Positions 8,585 through 17,257 of a stretch of 46,723 nt of DNA are shown piece by piece. The position numbers and the translations under genes are program-made. Location: positions 46,867-93,589 of the forward strand of contig PAPB01000005.1 of assembly GCA_002708715.1 (NCBI GenBank), given 5' to 3'. The stretch comes from Fidelibacterota bacterium. GTDB taxonomy: Bacteria; Fidelibacterota; Marinisomatia; Marinisomatales; UBA1611. Under the pieces are notes generated by a model. It made no database searches and had not been told where the DNA came from. It saw only the letters and a program-made list of their open reading frames with translations. The first letter of the stretch is position 1. Each line of letters begins with the position of its first letter.

Positions 8585-9901
8585 TTGGAAGACACTATCG
8601 TATCGCAAGCAACCCCAACTGGTTTTTCAGCAATATCATTAATAAGAATTAGCGGTGATAAAGCGCTAACTTTCTCAAGAAAATTATCAAATAAAAAAAC
8701 CAATCTGAAACACCTAAAGCCTACAAAATTGGCAATACACGTTAATAATAAAAAAATTGATGAGGTTGTTTTTACGGCTTTTTATGCTCCAAAATCATAC
8801 ACAGGAGAAGACGTTGTTGAAGTTTCTTGCCACGGCAATCCAAACATTTCAGAATCTATTATTAATGAAATAATCTCTTTTGGGGGAAGACTAGCCCATC
8901 CTGGGGAATATACAAAACGTGCTTTTTTAAATGGAAAACTAGACCTATTACAAGCGGAATCAGTTGGTCTTTTAATAAAATCAAAATCTATAGATGCAGC
9001 AGAAAGACAAACCAAAAACCTTTTAGGGGGAATAACAAAAAAAATAAACAAGGTTAAAAGCCGCTTGCTTTTTTGCCTTTCAACATTAGAGTTTGAGTTT
9101 GATGTCTCAGAAGAAGAATACCTTACAAACGAAACTGTTGAAAAAATTAAAAAGGCATTAAAATCATGTGAAACAGAAACAAGCAGATTAAAAGAATCTT
9201 TTATAAAAGGGCATGCGTATACTAAAGGATTAAAAATTTCTGTAATTGGCAAACCAAACGTGGGAAAATCAACTCTTGTTAACAAGTTGATTAATATTAA
9301 CAAAAGCATAACAAGCGACATTCCTGGAACCACAAGAGACCTAATTATAACGGAGACCACTTTAGATGGAATACCAGTAACATTGATTGATACAGCTGGA
9401 ATACATAACACAAAAGATAAAATTGAAAAGGAAGGAATAAAAAGATCTTTACGGGAAATTAAAAATTCTGACATAATAATTTCTGTTTTTACTAACACGG
9501 ATCAACCTGTTGATATTAAAGGGTTTAAAAAACAAATATTAGTGTATAACAAAGAAGACTTGCAGCCCTACAAAGGAACAAAAAAGACCGTGGTTTCTGT
9601 TTCTGCTAAAAAAGAGTCTGGCCTTGATGCGCTTAAACAAAACATCAAAGAAAAGATTAGCTTTTTAAAAACAAACACCAACGAATCACTAATAACAACC
9701 ATCAGACAAAAAGAAGCTGTTGACAGCTTAAACCTCCATATAACCCAATCTCTTAATCATTTTACGAACAAACCCATGGCGCTTGAGATCATAGCGTTTG
9801 AGATTCGAACCGCTATTTCAAAAATAGACCTATTTACTGGAAAAACAACAACTAACGACATATTAAAAAAGGTTTTTTCTGACTTTTGTGTAGGAAAATA
9901 A
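8585..9901 (+). CDS. mnmE: tRNA modification GTPase MnmE
   Basis: GTPase that, with MnmG, installs the cmnm5 group on the wobble uridine of certain tRNAs; 438 residues. The N-terminal formyl-THF-binding domain starts EDTIVSQATPTGFSAI. The G domain has G1 GKPNVGKS (222-229), switch PGTTRD (247-252), G3 DTAG (269-272) and G4 NKED. The protein ends CVGK with the family's invariant cysteine at C435. The start is TTG at 8585: the family's conserved N-terminus begins at this codon and no ATG precedes it. mnmG follows after 6 bases, so the two partners are co-expressed. Confidence 0.97.
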   Translation: MEDTIVSQATPTGFSAISLIRISGDKALTFSRKLSNKKTNLKHLKPTKLAIHVNNKKIDEVVFTAFYAPKSYTGEDVVEVSCHGNPNISESIINEIISFGGRLAHPGEYTKRAFLNGKLDLLQAESVGLLIKSKSIDAAERQTKNLLGGITKKINKVKSRLLFCLSTLEFEFDVSEEEYLTNETVEKIKKALKSCETETSRLKESFIKGHAYTKGLKISVIGKPNVGKSTLVNKLININKSITSDIPGTTRDLIITETTLDGIPVTLIDTAGIHNTKDKIEKEGIKRSLREIKNSDIIISVFTNTDQPVDIKGFKKQILVYNKEDLQPYKGTKKTVVSVSAKKESGLDALKQNIKEKISFLKTNTNESLITTIRQKEAVDSLNLHITQSLNHFTNKPMALEIIAFEIRTAISKIDLFTGKTTTNDILKKVFSDFCVGK

Positions 9902-9907
9902 ATCAAA

Positions 9908-11752
9908 TTGATAAAAGAAAACTTTGATATAGTAGTAGTTGGTGGTGGCCATGCGGGTTTAGAAGCGGCTTTAATTTCTAGTTTTTTAGGATGCAAAACT
10001 GCTATAATAACAATGGACCCACAAGCGATAGCAAGAATGTCCTGCAACCCAGCAATTGGTGGCTTAGCCAAAGGACAAATAGTAAGAGAAATAGATGTTT
10101 TGGGAGGCGTTATGGGAAAAGTTGCAGACGCTTCTGGCCTTCAATTTAAAACATTAAACAAAAAAAAGGGGAGAGCTGTTTGGTCTCCCAGAGCCCAAAT
10201 AGATAAAAGGCTCTATGAAAAAATCGCCTTACAAAAAGTATTAAAATCCCCAATTTCGATTATTAAAGGCGAGGCAACTTCCATACAAATAAAAAATTAT
10301 AAAATAAGGGGGTTCAAATTGAGGTCTGGTGAAACCATTAAGTGTTCCAATGGGATTGTTACTGCGGGAACCTTCTTATCTGGAATAATTCATATCGGAG
10401 AAAGAAAAATATTGGCGGGTAGAATGGGGGAAGAACGATCAGAGGGACTAACCGAATCTTTGTCTTCTTATGGATTTAGAACTGGAAGGCTAAAAACAGG
10501 AACACCCCCAAGAGCTTTAAAAAACAGTATTCTCTGGACAAAAACAACCAAATCTTTTGGCGACAAAAACCCTATGCCTTTTTCTTATTCAACAAAGGCT
10601 TTTAACCCGCCGAATGACCCCTGTCATACAATTAACACGAACGAAGAAACACACAGCATAATAAAAAAAAACCTAAACCTTTCTCCAATGTTTTCTGGAG
10701 ACATTGGTGGCATCGGCCCCAGATATTGCCCTTCAATAGAAGACAAGGTTTTTAAATTTGAAAACAGACCTTCTCATCTAATACACCTTGAACCTGAGTG
10801 GAAAAACTCTGACCAAATATACATTAACGGGTTTTCAACAAGCCTGCCAGAAGAAGCACAGGTCGCTGCATTAAAAACAATACCAAGCTTAAAAGAGGTT
10901 GAACTATTAAGACCTGGTTATGCAATTGAATATGATTTTTTTCCGCCATCGCAGTTAAAAGCATCGCTTGAAACAAAAGATGTTTCCGGTTTGTTTTTTG
11001 CAGGGCAAATGAACGGCACCTCTGGCTACGAAGAGGCCGCAGCGCAGGGTTTAATATGCGGTGTTAACGCAGCGAACAAAAAGAAGCATCTTCCAGCCCT
11101 TGTTTTATCAAGGAGCTCTTCCTATATCGGTGTTATGATTGACGATTTAATAACAAAAGACACCCTTGAGCCATACAGAATGTTTACATCAAGAGCAGAA
11201 CACAGGCTACTGTTGCGATATTCTAATACCTTTGAAAGGTTGTTTTTATGTTCAAAAAAACACAAACTACTAACAAAAGAAAGCCTTCAGCTTTTTAAAA
11301 ACATAACAAGCCTGAAAACCGCGATAGAAAAAAAACTCGACACATCTATTGATAAAAGCACGCTAAAAAACAAAGAAGACATCTCACAAAAAACGCCTGC
11401 TAAAACCATTTTAAAAAGACCGTCCGTGTCTATTTTTGACATACTAAAAAACACAACACAAAAAGAAACGACCATACCCAAATGGCTAGAAAAAGACATT
11501 ATGTACGACGTAGAGTCTGATATAAAATATGAAGGGTATATAAATAGACACCTAAAAGAAATAAAACAAATAGAAAAAAACAACCAACTTAAAATACCAA
11601 AAAAAACAAACTATAAAAAAATGCGAGGCCTTTCAAAGGAAGCGATTGAAAAGCTTTCACTGTTAAGACCCGAAAACCTTGGCCAAGCTATGCGAATAGC
11701 AGGAATAACCCCAGCTGATATTTCTGTTTTAAATATTTATTTAATTAAATAA
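9908..11752 (+). CDS. mnmG: tRNA uridine-5-carboxymethylaminomethyl modification enzyme MnmG (GidA)
   Basis: FAD-dependent partner of MnmE, 614 residues. The Rossmann FAD motif VVGGGHAGLEAA spans residues 10-21. The family stretches NPAIGGLAKGQIVREIDVLGG, LKTGTPPR and TSGYEEAAAQGL are all present, as is the C-terminal helical domain with GLSKEAIEKLSLLRP. The start is TTG, placing the FAD motif at its usual distance from the N-terminus. Its TAA stop directly abuts the TTG of mfd, where a parS site lies. rsmG, parA and parB, which commonly follow mnmG near origins, are not here. Confidence 0.97.
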   Translation: MIKENFDIVVVGGGHAGLEAALISSFLGCKTAIITMDPQAIARMSCNPAIGGLAKGQIVREIDVLGGVMGKVADASGLQFKTLNKKKGRAVWSPRAQIDKRLYEKIALQKVLKSPISIIKGEATSIQIKNYKIRGFKLRSGETIKCSNGIVTAGTFLSGIIHIGERKILAGRMGEERSEGLTESLSSYGFRTGRLKTGTPPRALKNSILWTKTTKSFGDKNPMPFSYSTKAFNPPNDPCHTINTNEETHSIIKKNLNLSPMFSGDIGGIGPRYCPSIEDKVFKFENRPSHLIHLEPEWKNSDQIYINGFSTSLPEEAQVAALKTIPSLKEVELLRPGYAIEYDFFPPSQLKASLETKDVSGLFFAGQMNGTSGYEEAAAQGLICGVNAANKKKHLPALVLSRSSSYIGVMIDDLITKDTLEPYRMFTSRAEHRLLLRYSNTFERLFLCSKKHKLLTKESLQLFKNITSLKTAIEKKLDTSIDKSTLKNKEDISQKTPAKTILKRPSVSIFDILKNTTQKETTIPKWLEKDIMYDVESDIKYEGYINRHLKEIKQIEKNNQLKIPKKTNYKKMRGLSKEAIEKLSLLRPENLGQAMRIAGITPADISVLNIYLIK

Positions 11753-14700
11753 TTGTTTCACGTGAAACACAAACAAAACACAGTTTTTAAAAAAAATAAA
11801 TTTTTTGGTTTCTTAAACAAAAAAAACATAGCGGGCCTAACAAAGGACGCTTTAGTTGTTTTTTTATCTGAGCTTGTATTAGAAACCGACAAAAAATTTC
11901 TTTTAGAGTTTCAAAACGATAACGATGTGTTTGATTTTTATAACACAGCCAAAGAACACAGCTCTGCTGTTTTTACATATTTCCCTTTAAAAGAAAAAGA
12001 AAACCGCGTTCCTGGTTTTGAAAAAGAAGACGACAGATATCAAAAAGAAAGCTTGATAAGGCTGTCAGAAAAAAGAGGGGTTTCGTGCCTTGGAACACCG
12101 CGATCTTTTAATAAAAAAAACATACCCACAGGTTTGGCCCGAAACAAAAAAGTTCTTTCTTTTTCCATTGGGGAAACCTTAAACCAGGAGAGTTTTGTTG
12201 AGTTTTTACTGTCTTTAGAGCATGAAAAGGTAGATATGGTTGAACAACCCAGCTCTTTTTCTCAAAAAGGTGACGTTGTTGATTTTTTTCCAAAACACCA
12301 AAAAAACCCTATACGTGTTTCATTTGAGTTTAACAAAGTTGATAACATCTGTTCTTTTGACCCTAGATCACAACTCTCCCTTCAAAAACTAAACCGTGTT
12401 TATGTTCAAGGTTTTAAAAAAACACAAGTGTCTGACAATATTAACCTTATAGACTACTGCCCTGCTGCCCTGCTGGTAAGCGTGAAGATTAATAACGCCC
12501 TATTTTCCTTAAGTTTTAACAATGAGAAGCAAAAGAAAAACTTAGGTTTTTGTACGTATTTTTTTCCAAAGAAAACAACTAAAAACAATCAATTTGATAT
12601 TAACAAAACATTAAATGGATTTAAAAATGTGTTTTTTATATCTCAGACAAAGAAAGCCCCCGTGGTTTTTCAAAACGTACAACCTAATTTCATATATGGA
12701 TCAATTGAAAAAAGTTTTTTTTCTAAAAAACTAGGGGTTTTTTTTCTTAGCGAAAATGATTTTTTAGGTACATATTCACAAAAAAACCGATGGGAGCCAA
12801 GCCGCTCTAATAATGTTTTCAACTTTTCAAAGACTAGCGTTTCACAACTAACAAAAGGCGACCTTGTTGTTCATAAATCTTTTGGCGTTGGTTCTTATCT
12901 TGGCCCAATTGAAAAAAGATCTAAGATAGGGGTTATTGAAGGTGTTGAACTTGAATATAAAAACAATACCAAAGTCTTTGTCTCCATGGAAAATCTTGAT
13001 TTAATTCATCGCTATGTGGGCACAGGAAAAAAACCTAGTCTTTCAACTCTTGGTTCTAAAAAATGGTTAGGCGAAATAAAAAAAACACGCACTTCTGTTA
13101 AAGTGGTTGCTTATGAGATTTTTTCTCTTTATTCAAAAAAACTTCAAAAAAGAAATTTTAACTATGTTAAAGAAAACGATATCGGGAATGCCCTGTCTAG
13201 CTCTTTTTCTTTTCTTGAAACGCCAGATCAAAAAAAAGCAATCTTAGACGTATATAGAGACATGAACAAAAACAAGCCAATGGATCGCCTCATTTGCGGT
13301 GATGTGGGTTTTGGAAAAACAGAAGTGGCAATTCGAGCTATTTTTAAAGCCTGCCTATCAAACAAAACATCTGTTCTGCTTTGCCCAACAACAATACTGG
13401 CAGACCAACACTTTATAACCTGCAACGAACGTCTTTCACCGTTTGGAGTTCGGGTGTCTCTTTTATCTCGTTTCAAATCTAAAACCGAACAAACAAAAAC
13501 AATTTTACAATTAAAAAAAGGCAAAACAGATGTCCTTATTGGAACCCATAGAGTTTTATCAAAAGATGTTTTTATTAAAAACTTGGGTCTGTTAATTATT
13601 GACGAAGAACATCGTTTTGGGGTTAAGCATAAAGAAAAAATTAGGTCTATTAAAAACAACGTTGATGTGTTGACCTTAACAGCTACGCCTATACCAAGAA
13701 CTCTACAACAGTCCTTAGTCGGCATAAGAAATCTTAGCACTATTAAAACACCACCGCTTTCAAGAAAACCAATCACTACTTTTGTTAAATATTTTAATTG
13801 GGACTTAATATATAATCGAATCAAACGGGAGTTGAATAGAAAGGGTCAAATATATTTTTTAAACAACGATATAAAAACAATACCAATAATAGTTAAAAAA
13901 CTTAAACAAAGATTTAAAAGTCAAACAATAGAAGGCGCAAGCGGAAAAATGTCAAGCAAGCATCTAGAAGAAGTTGTTTTAGCCTTTTTTGATGGAAAAA
14001 TTGATATTTTAGTTTGCACCACAATAATAGAGTCTGGGCTAGATGTAACAAACGCGAACACTCTTATAGTGAATAACGCTCAAAACTTTGGACTTGCACA
14101 ACTATATCAAATTAGGGGTCGTGTTGGAAGGGGAGAGAAACAGGCAGAATGCCTTTTGCTAATTCCTCAAAAAAAAGAACTTGATGTCTCTTCGTATAAT
14201 AGGCTTAAAGCAATTGAAAAAAACACAGCGCTCGGTAGTGGATATAACATTTCACAAAAAGATTTAGAAATAAGAGGTTCTGGTAGTCTTTTTGGTTATA
14301 AACAAAGTGGTCACATTTCAACAGTCGGGTTTGAAATGTATTGCGAACTTTTAAAAGAAGAGGTAGAGACCCTTAAAAAGGGCAAACAAAATAAAAAGCC
14401 ACCTCTTTTAATAATTAGCGAAAAAGCAGAATTAAGCTCTTCTTATATAAAAAGAGAACAAATGAGGATTGACTATTACTATCAGCTTTCAAAAGCTTCT
14501 TCCATTAAAGAAATTAAAAAAATAGAAAACAACTTAAATGACGCCTTTGGCCCGCCTCCAAAAGAAACCATTGTTTTAATAAACACTGTAAAAGTAAAAA
14601 CAATGCTTTTAGGTTCTTTAATAAGCAAAATAGAAGCATCAAATGAAACCTTATCTTTGTTTTTTAAAAATCAAAATCTAGATTTTGATATTGACGCTTT

Positions 14701-14851
14701 TTTTAAAACCGTTAAAAACTTTAAGCATAAAAGATTAGTAAGTTACAAATATGAAAACAATAAAGATTTTGATTTAATCATACGGTTTAAAACTAAAAAA
14801 TTTTTTCCTTCAATGAGTCTCTTGTTTTCTTTTATAAAATTAATAAAATAA
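11753..14851 (+). CDS. mfd: Transcription-repair coupling factor Mfd
   Basis: SF2 translocase that removes stalled RNA polymerase and recruits UvrA. It has 1032 residues, somewhat shorter than the roughly 1150 of E. coli. The N-terminal UvrB-like region contains FSQKGDVVDFFP and FDPRSQLSL. A CarD-like RNA-polymerase interaction domain spans about 366-425 (LTKGDLVVHKSFGVG). The RecG-like motor has Walker A GDVGFGKT (516-523), the DEEH box (617-620), LTATPIPRTLQQSL, and later QIRGRVGRG. A C-terminal TRCF domain follows. The TTG start lies at the parS site; an alternative in-frame GTG is at 11762. Two parvulin genes follow. Confidence 0.95.
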   Translation: MFHVKHKQNTVFKKNKFFGFLNKKNIAGLTKDALVVFLSELVLETDKKFLLEFQNDNDVFDFYNTAKEHSSAVFTYFPLKEKENRVPGFEKEDDRYQKESLIRLSEKRGVSCLGTPRSFNKKNIPTGLARNKKVLSFSIGETLNQESFVEFLLSLEHEKVDMVEQPSSFSQKGDVVDFFPKHQKNPIRVSFEFNKVDNICSFDPRSQLSLQKLNRVYVQGFKKTQVSDNINLIDYCPAALLVSVKINNALFSLSFNNEKQKKNLGFCTYFFPKKTTKNNQFDINKTLNGFKNVFFISQTKKAPVVFQNVQPNFIYGSIEKSFFSKKLGVFFLSENDFLGTYSQKNRWEPSRSNNVFNFSKTSVSQLTKGDLVVHKSFGVGSYLGPIEKRSKIGVIEGVELEYKNNTKVFVSMENLDLIHRYVGTGKKPSLSTLGSKKWLGEIKKTRTSVKVVAYEIFSLYSKKLQKRNFNYVKENDIGNALSSSFSFLETPDQKKAILDVYRDMNKNKPMDRLICGDVGFGKTEVAIRAIFKACLSNKTSVLLCPTTILADQHFITCNERLSPFGVRVSLLSRFKSKTEQTKTILQLKKGKTDVLIGTHRVLSKDVFIKNLGLLIIDEEHRFGVKHKEKIRSIKNNVDVLTLTATPIPRTLQQSLVGIRNLSTIKTPPLSRKPITTFVKYFNWDLIYNRIKRELNRKGQIYFLNNDIKTIPIIVKKLKQRFKSQTIEGASGKMSSKHLEEVVLAFFDGKIDILVCTTIIESGLDVTNANTLIVNNAQNFGLAQLYQIRGRVGRGEKQAECLLLIPQKKELDVSSYNRLKAIEKNTALGSGYNISQKDLEIRGSGSLFGYKQSGHISTVGFEMYCELLKEEVETLKKGKQNKKPPLLIISEKAELSSSYIKREQMRIDYYYQLSKASSIKEIKKIENNLNDAFGPPPKETIVLINTVKVKTMLLGSLISKIEASNETLSLFFKNQNLDFDIDAFFKTVKNFKHKRLVSYKYENNKDFDLIIRFKTKKFFPSMSLLFSFIKLIK
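11754..11769. other. parS: parS centromere site (ParB binding)
   Basis: TGTTTCACGTGAAACA is a perfect 16-base palindrome identical to the widely conserved chromosomal parS consensus bound by ParB/Spo0J. It starts two bases after the mnmG stop and encodes the first residues of Mfd (FHVKH). Chromosomal parS sites cluster near oriC, which agrees with the origin candidate 5 kb away. I found no second copy in the window by eye. ParA and ParB must be encoded elsewhere if the site is used. Confidence 0.9.
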
Positions 14852-14865
14852 CGCTTGGTTTAGTT

Positions 14866-15636
14866 TTGGTAATATACCCCCTAATTATCGTGGTTTGTTT
14901 AATGTCTTGTGAAACACAAAAAAAACAAGATAGTCCTGTCTTAGCTAGGGTTAACAACAAAACACTTACACTAAAGAATCTAAGTGCTAATAAAACTATT
15001 AATAAAAAACACATTCCTAGTCTTGTGTCTAATTGGATAGATAATACAATTTTATTAAACAAAGCAAAAGAAAAGGACTTTGATAAAGACAGTCTGCTTA
15101 TAAAAAAAAGAGATGTTTTTTTTAAAGACCTTGTTATAGCTTCTTTTTTAAAACAAAACCTTGATAGTAATATTATAATATCAAAAGAAAACATTTTAGC
15201 TTATTATAAAGAAAACAAAATGAGTTTTATTCGTAGCGCTGATGAGGCTTTTATAGAACACTATCTAACAAATAAGATATCTTTATCAAAAACGATTAAA
15301 GAAAAACTTGTGACCAATGAAAACAAAAAAAACAAAACACCCATAATTAATTATTTAATTGAATCAAAAATTATTAAAAAAGACAGAATAGACCCTGTGT
15401 TTAAAAAAATATTTGAAACAAATGAATCTGTTGTGGGCCCAATAAAAACAAAAAAAGGTTATCATCTATTTAAAATAATAAAAAAATACGAAAAAGGTTC
15501 TTATCGCGGCCTTGATATTGTATATGATGAAATATATCAAAGATTATACAAAAAAGAAGAGAGAGAAAAGTCTCTTTTGTATTTAGATAGCATTAAAAAT
15601 CAATTTGAAATTTATATTAACCCTAAATATCAATAA
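14866..15636 (+). CDS. Parvulin-like (PpiC/SurA-type) lipoprotein, probably degenerate
   Basis: A 256-residue protein with a short hydrophobic leader ending in a lipobox (LMSC), so probably lipid-anchored. The fold resembles SurA/PpiC chaperones: a helical N-terminal half, then a C-terminal piece with the parvulin-end signature VVGPIKTKKGYHLFKI. The middle of the parvulin domain (the usual RHIL...GGDLGW stretch) is not recognisable, so isomerase activity is doubtful and a chaperone role is more likely. The start is taken as TTG at 14866, 14 bases after the mfd stop. The gene lies two bases before a clear two-domain parvulin protein, and the pair probably works on outer-membrane protein transit. 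Confidence 0.65.
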   Translation: MVIYPLIIVVCLMSCETQKKQDSPVLARVNNKTLTLKNLSANKTINKKHIPSLVSNWIDNTILLNKAKEKDFDKDSLLIKKRDVFFKDLVIASFLKQNLDSNIIISKENILAYYKENKMSFIRSADEAFIEHYLTNKISLSKTIKEKLVTNENKKNKTPIINYLIESKIIKKDRIDPVFKKIFETNESVVGPIKTKKGYHLFKIIKKYEKGSYRGLDIVYDEIYQRLYKKEEREKSLLYLDSIKNQFEIYINPKYQ

Positions 15637-15638
15637 TT

Positions 15639-16910
15639 ATGAAATTTGTTGTTTTTTTTATTTTTTTATCTTTCCTTTTTTCAAAAGAAAACCAAACAAT
15701 TGATGGTGTTGCTGCAATAATAGAAGAACACATTGTTTTAAAAAGCGACCTGGCTCAAATGGTTAACATGTCTCTTATTCAAAATAAAATAGACCCAGAA
15801 AAAGAAACTGAAAAATTTTTATCTTTACAATCTTCCGTTTTACAGTCAATGATAGATCAAAAAATAATACTTAAAAAGGCAGAACTGGACTCTGTTATTG
15901 TAGAAGAAAAAGAGGTTAACTCTGCTTTAGAACAACAAATTGAAATGCTTATTGCTCAAGCTGGGAGTGAAAAAAAAGCTGAAGAAATTCTTGGCCAAAG
16001 TTTAAAAGATTTCAAAAGAGAATTTTGGTATGATATGCAGGACAGACTAGTTTCTGAACGATATCAACAAACATTGATTAGTTCTATAAAAGTAACCAGG
16101 TCTGATGTTTTAAGTTTTTATAAAACATATAAAGACAGTTTGCCAACAATTCCTATAACAGCAAAAATAAGACATTGTTTAATAAAAACAAAACCTAGTG
16201 ATAGTTCTAAAAAAACCTCTTTTCTCTTTTTAGAAAAATTAAAAAAAGAATTAATAAACGGCGCTGATTTTTCTGTTTTAGCAAACAAACATTCTCATGA
16301 CCCTGGATCAAAAAACAATGGTGGAAGTTTAGGTTGGGTAAAAAGAGGTTTACTTGTTAAGCGCTTTGAAACTGCTGCTTTTACAGCTGAATTAAATTCT
16401 GTTATAGGCCCCATTGAAACAGATTTTGGTTATCATTTAATTGAAACCCTTGATAAAAAAGGTGATAAAATTCTTGTTAGACATATACTTAACATTCCTG
16501 TTATAACAAAAAAAGATAATGAGTTTTATTTTAATTTTGCAACTTCACTTCAAAAGGACTCAATTAAAACTTTTGAAAACTTTGTTTTCTACACTAAAAA
16601 ATATTCACAAGACGAAAAAACAAAAAATGTAGGCGGAAACTTAGGTTGGATTGATCCTAACAATTTTTCAATTCCTGAAATAGGTCAAGCTATAAAACAT
16701 ATTAAAATTAAAGAATGTAGTCCTCCAATAAATTCAAGTTTAGGTTTTCATTTATTGTGGATTGATAAAATTAAAAAAGGTGGAAGACCAAATATTACTG
16801 ATCATTGGGTTGATATAGAAGCAATGGCTTTAAATAAGAAAAAAATGGATTGGTATGAAAACTGGATAATCAACTCAAGAAAAGATATATATATAAATAT
16901 ATTGTTTTAA
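15639..16910 (+). CDS. SurA-like periplasmic peptidyl-prolyl isomerase
   Basis: Periplasmic chaperone with two parvulin-type isomerase domains, 423 residues, similar in size to SurA. It has a short signal peptide (about 1-16), then an N-terminal helical chaperone region (about 20-170). The first parvulin domain (about 175-270) contains AKIRHCLIKT, HSHDPGSKNNGGSLGW and GPIETDFGYHLIE. The second (about 280-385) contains VRHIL, VGGNLGW and SSLGFHLLWID. Such proteins escort outer-membrane proteins to the Bam machinery. It ends the rpmH-to-SurA cluster; the origin candidate follows immediately. Confidence 0.9.
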   Translation: MKFVVFFIFLSFLFSKENQTIDGVAAIIEEHIVLKSDLAQMVNMSLIQNKIDPEKETEKFLSLQSSVLQSMIDQKIILKKAELDSVIVEEKEVNSALEQQIEMLIAQAGSEKKAEEILGQSLKDFKREFWYDMQDRLVSERYQQTLISSIKVTRSDVLSFYKTYKDSLPTIPITAKIRHCLIKTKPSDSSKKTSFLFLEKLKKELINGADFSVLANKHSHDPGSKNNGGSLGWVKRGLLVKRFETAAFTAELNSVIGPIETDFGYHLIETLDKKGDKILVRHILNIPVITKKDNEFYFNFATSLQKDSIKTFENFVFYTKKYSQDEKTKNVGGNLGWIDPNNFSIPEIGQAIKHIKIKECSPPINSSLGFHLLWIDKIKKGGRPNITDHWVDIEAMALNKKKMDWYENWIINSRKDIYINILF

Positions 16911-16913
16911 TAA

Positions 16914-16922
16914 TTATCCACA
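16914..16922 (+). promoter_or_regulatory. oriC DnaA box A
   Basis: TTATCCACA, a perfect consensus DnaA box, three bases after the SurA-like stop codon. Confidence 0.7.
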
Positions 16923-16976
16923 TTGTTAATAATTATTAAAAAATAAAAAAATGAAAAATAAAAAAATGAAAAAAAA

Positions 16977-16985
16977 TGTGTATAA
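16977..16985 (-). promoter_or_regulatory. oriC DnaA box B
   Basis: TGTGTATAA on the plus strand is TTATACACA on the minus strand, matching TTATNCACA, in opposite orientation to its neighbours. Confidence 0.6.
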
Positions 16986-17080
16986 GTGTTTTATTGTTTA
17001 CATTAAAACAAAAGATATAAACAAATTTGCTGAATAATTAAATCCATAAAAATTAATACTTTAAAATAAACTTTGTTATT

Positions 17081-17089
17081 TTATTCACA
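17081..17089 (+). promoter_or_regulatory. oriC DnaA box C
   Basis: TTATTCACA matches TTATNCACA and sits at the left edge of the most AT-rich part of the segment, the probable unwinding element. Confidence 0.6.
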
Positions 17090-17257
17090 TTTTAACATTC
17101 TTTATAAATAATATTTTAATAAAATAAATTTATTAATATTTATATAAATTTAGTTTCTTAAAACCCTTTTTAAAAAACTAACAGTTTGGTATTTTTATAA
17201 ATGTTTATTGTTTAAAAAAAACAACCAATCTTTATAAAAAACACAATTTAAATATAT

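Larger units (their letters stand above)
16911..17257. other. Candidate chromosomal replication origin (oriC)
   Basis: A 347-base non-coding segment between the SurA-like gene and dnaN. It holds three DnaA boxes fitting TTATNCACA: 16914-16922 (plus), 16977-16985 (reverse) and 17081-17089 (plus). They are followed by a nearly pure A/T stretch: in 17101-17160 only 2 of 60 bases are G or C. Boxes next to an AT-rich unwinding element directly before dnaN is the classical oriC layout. A poly-purine A-rich tract occupies about 16936-16976. No gene or tRNA is visible here. Hand counts show C over G to the left and G over C to the right, which supports an origin near this point. Confidence 0.7.

Noticed and set aside
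8782-9498. 238-residue minus-strand open frame antisense to mnmE
   Set aside because: It lies wholly inside mnmE, whose motifs are complete; the antisense product has no recognisable motif and looks like a shadow frame.
13228-13824. 198-residue minus-strand open frame antisense to mfd
   Set aside because: It covers the Mfd motor motifs on the opposite strand and has no features of its own.
16936-16976. A-rich repeated AAAAAATGA-like pattern, considered as an array
   Set aside because: The units are low-complexity and irregular, with no spacers; they fit AT-rich origin DNA, not CRISPR.
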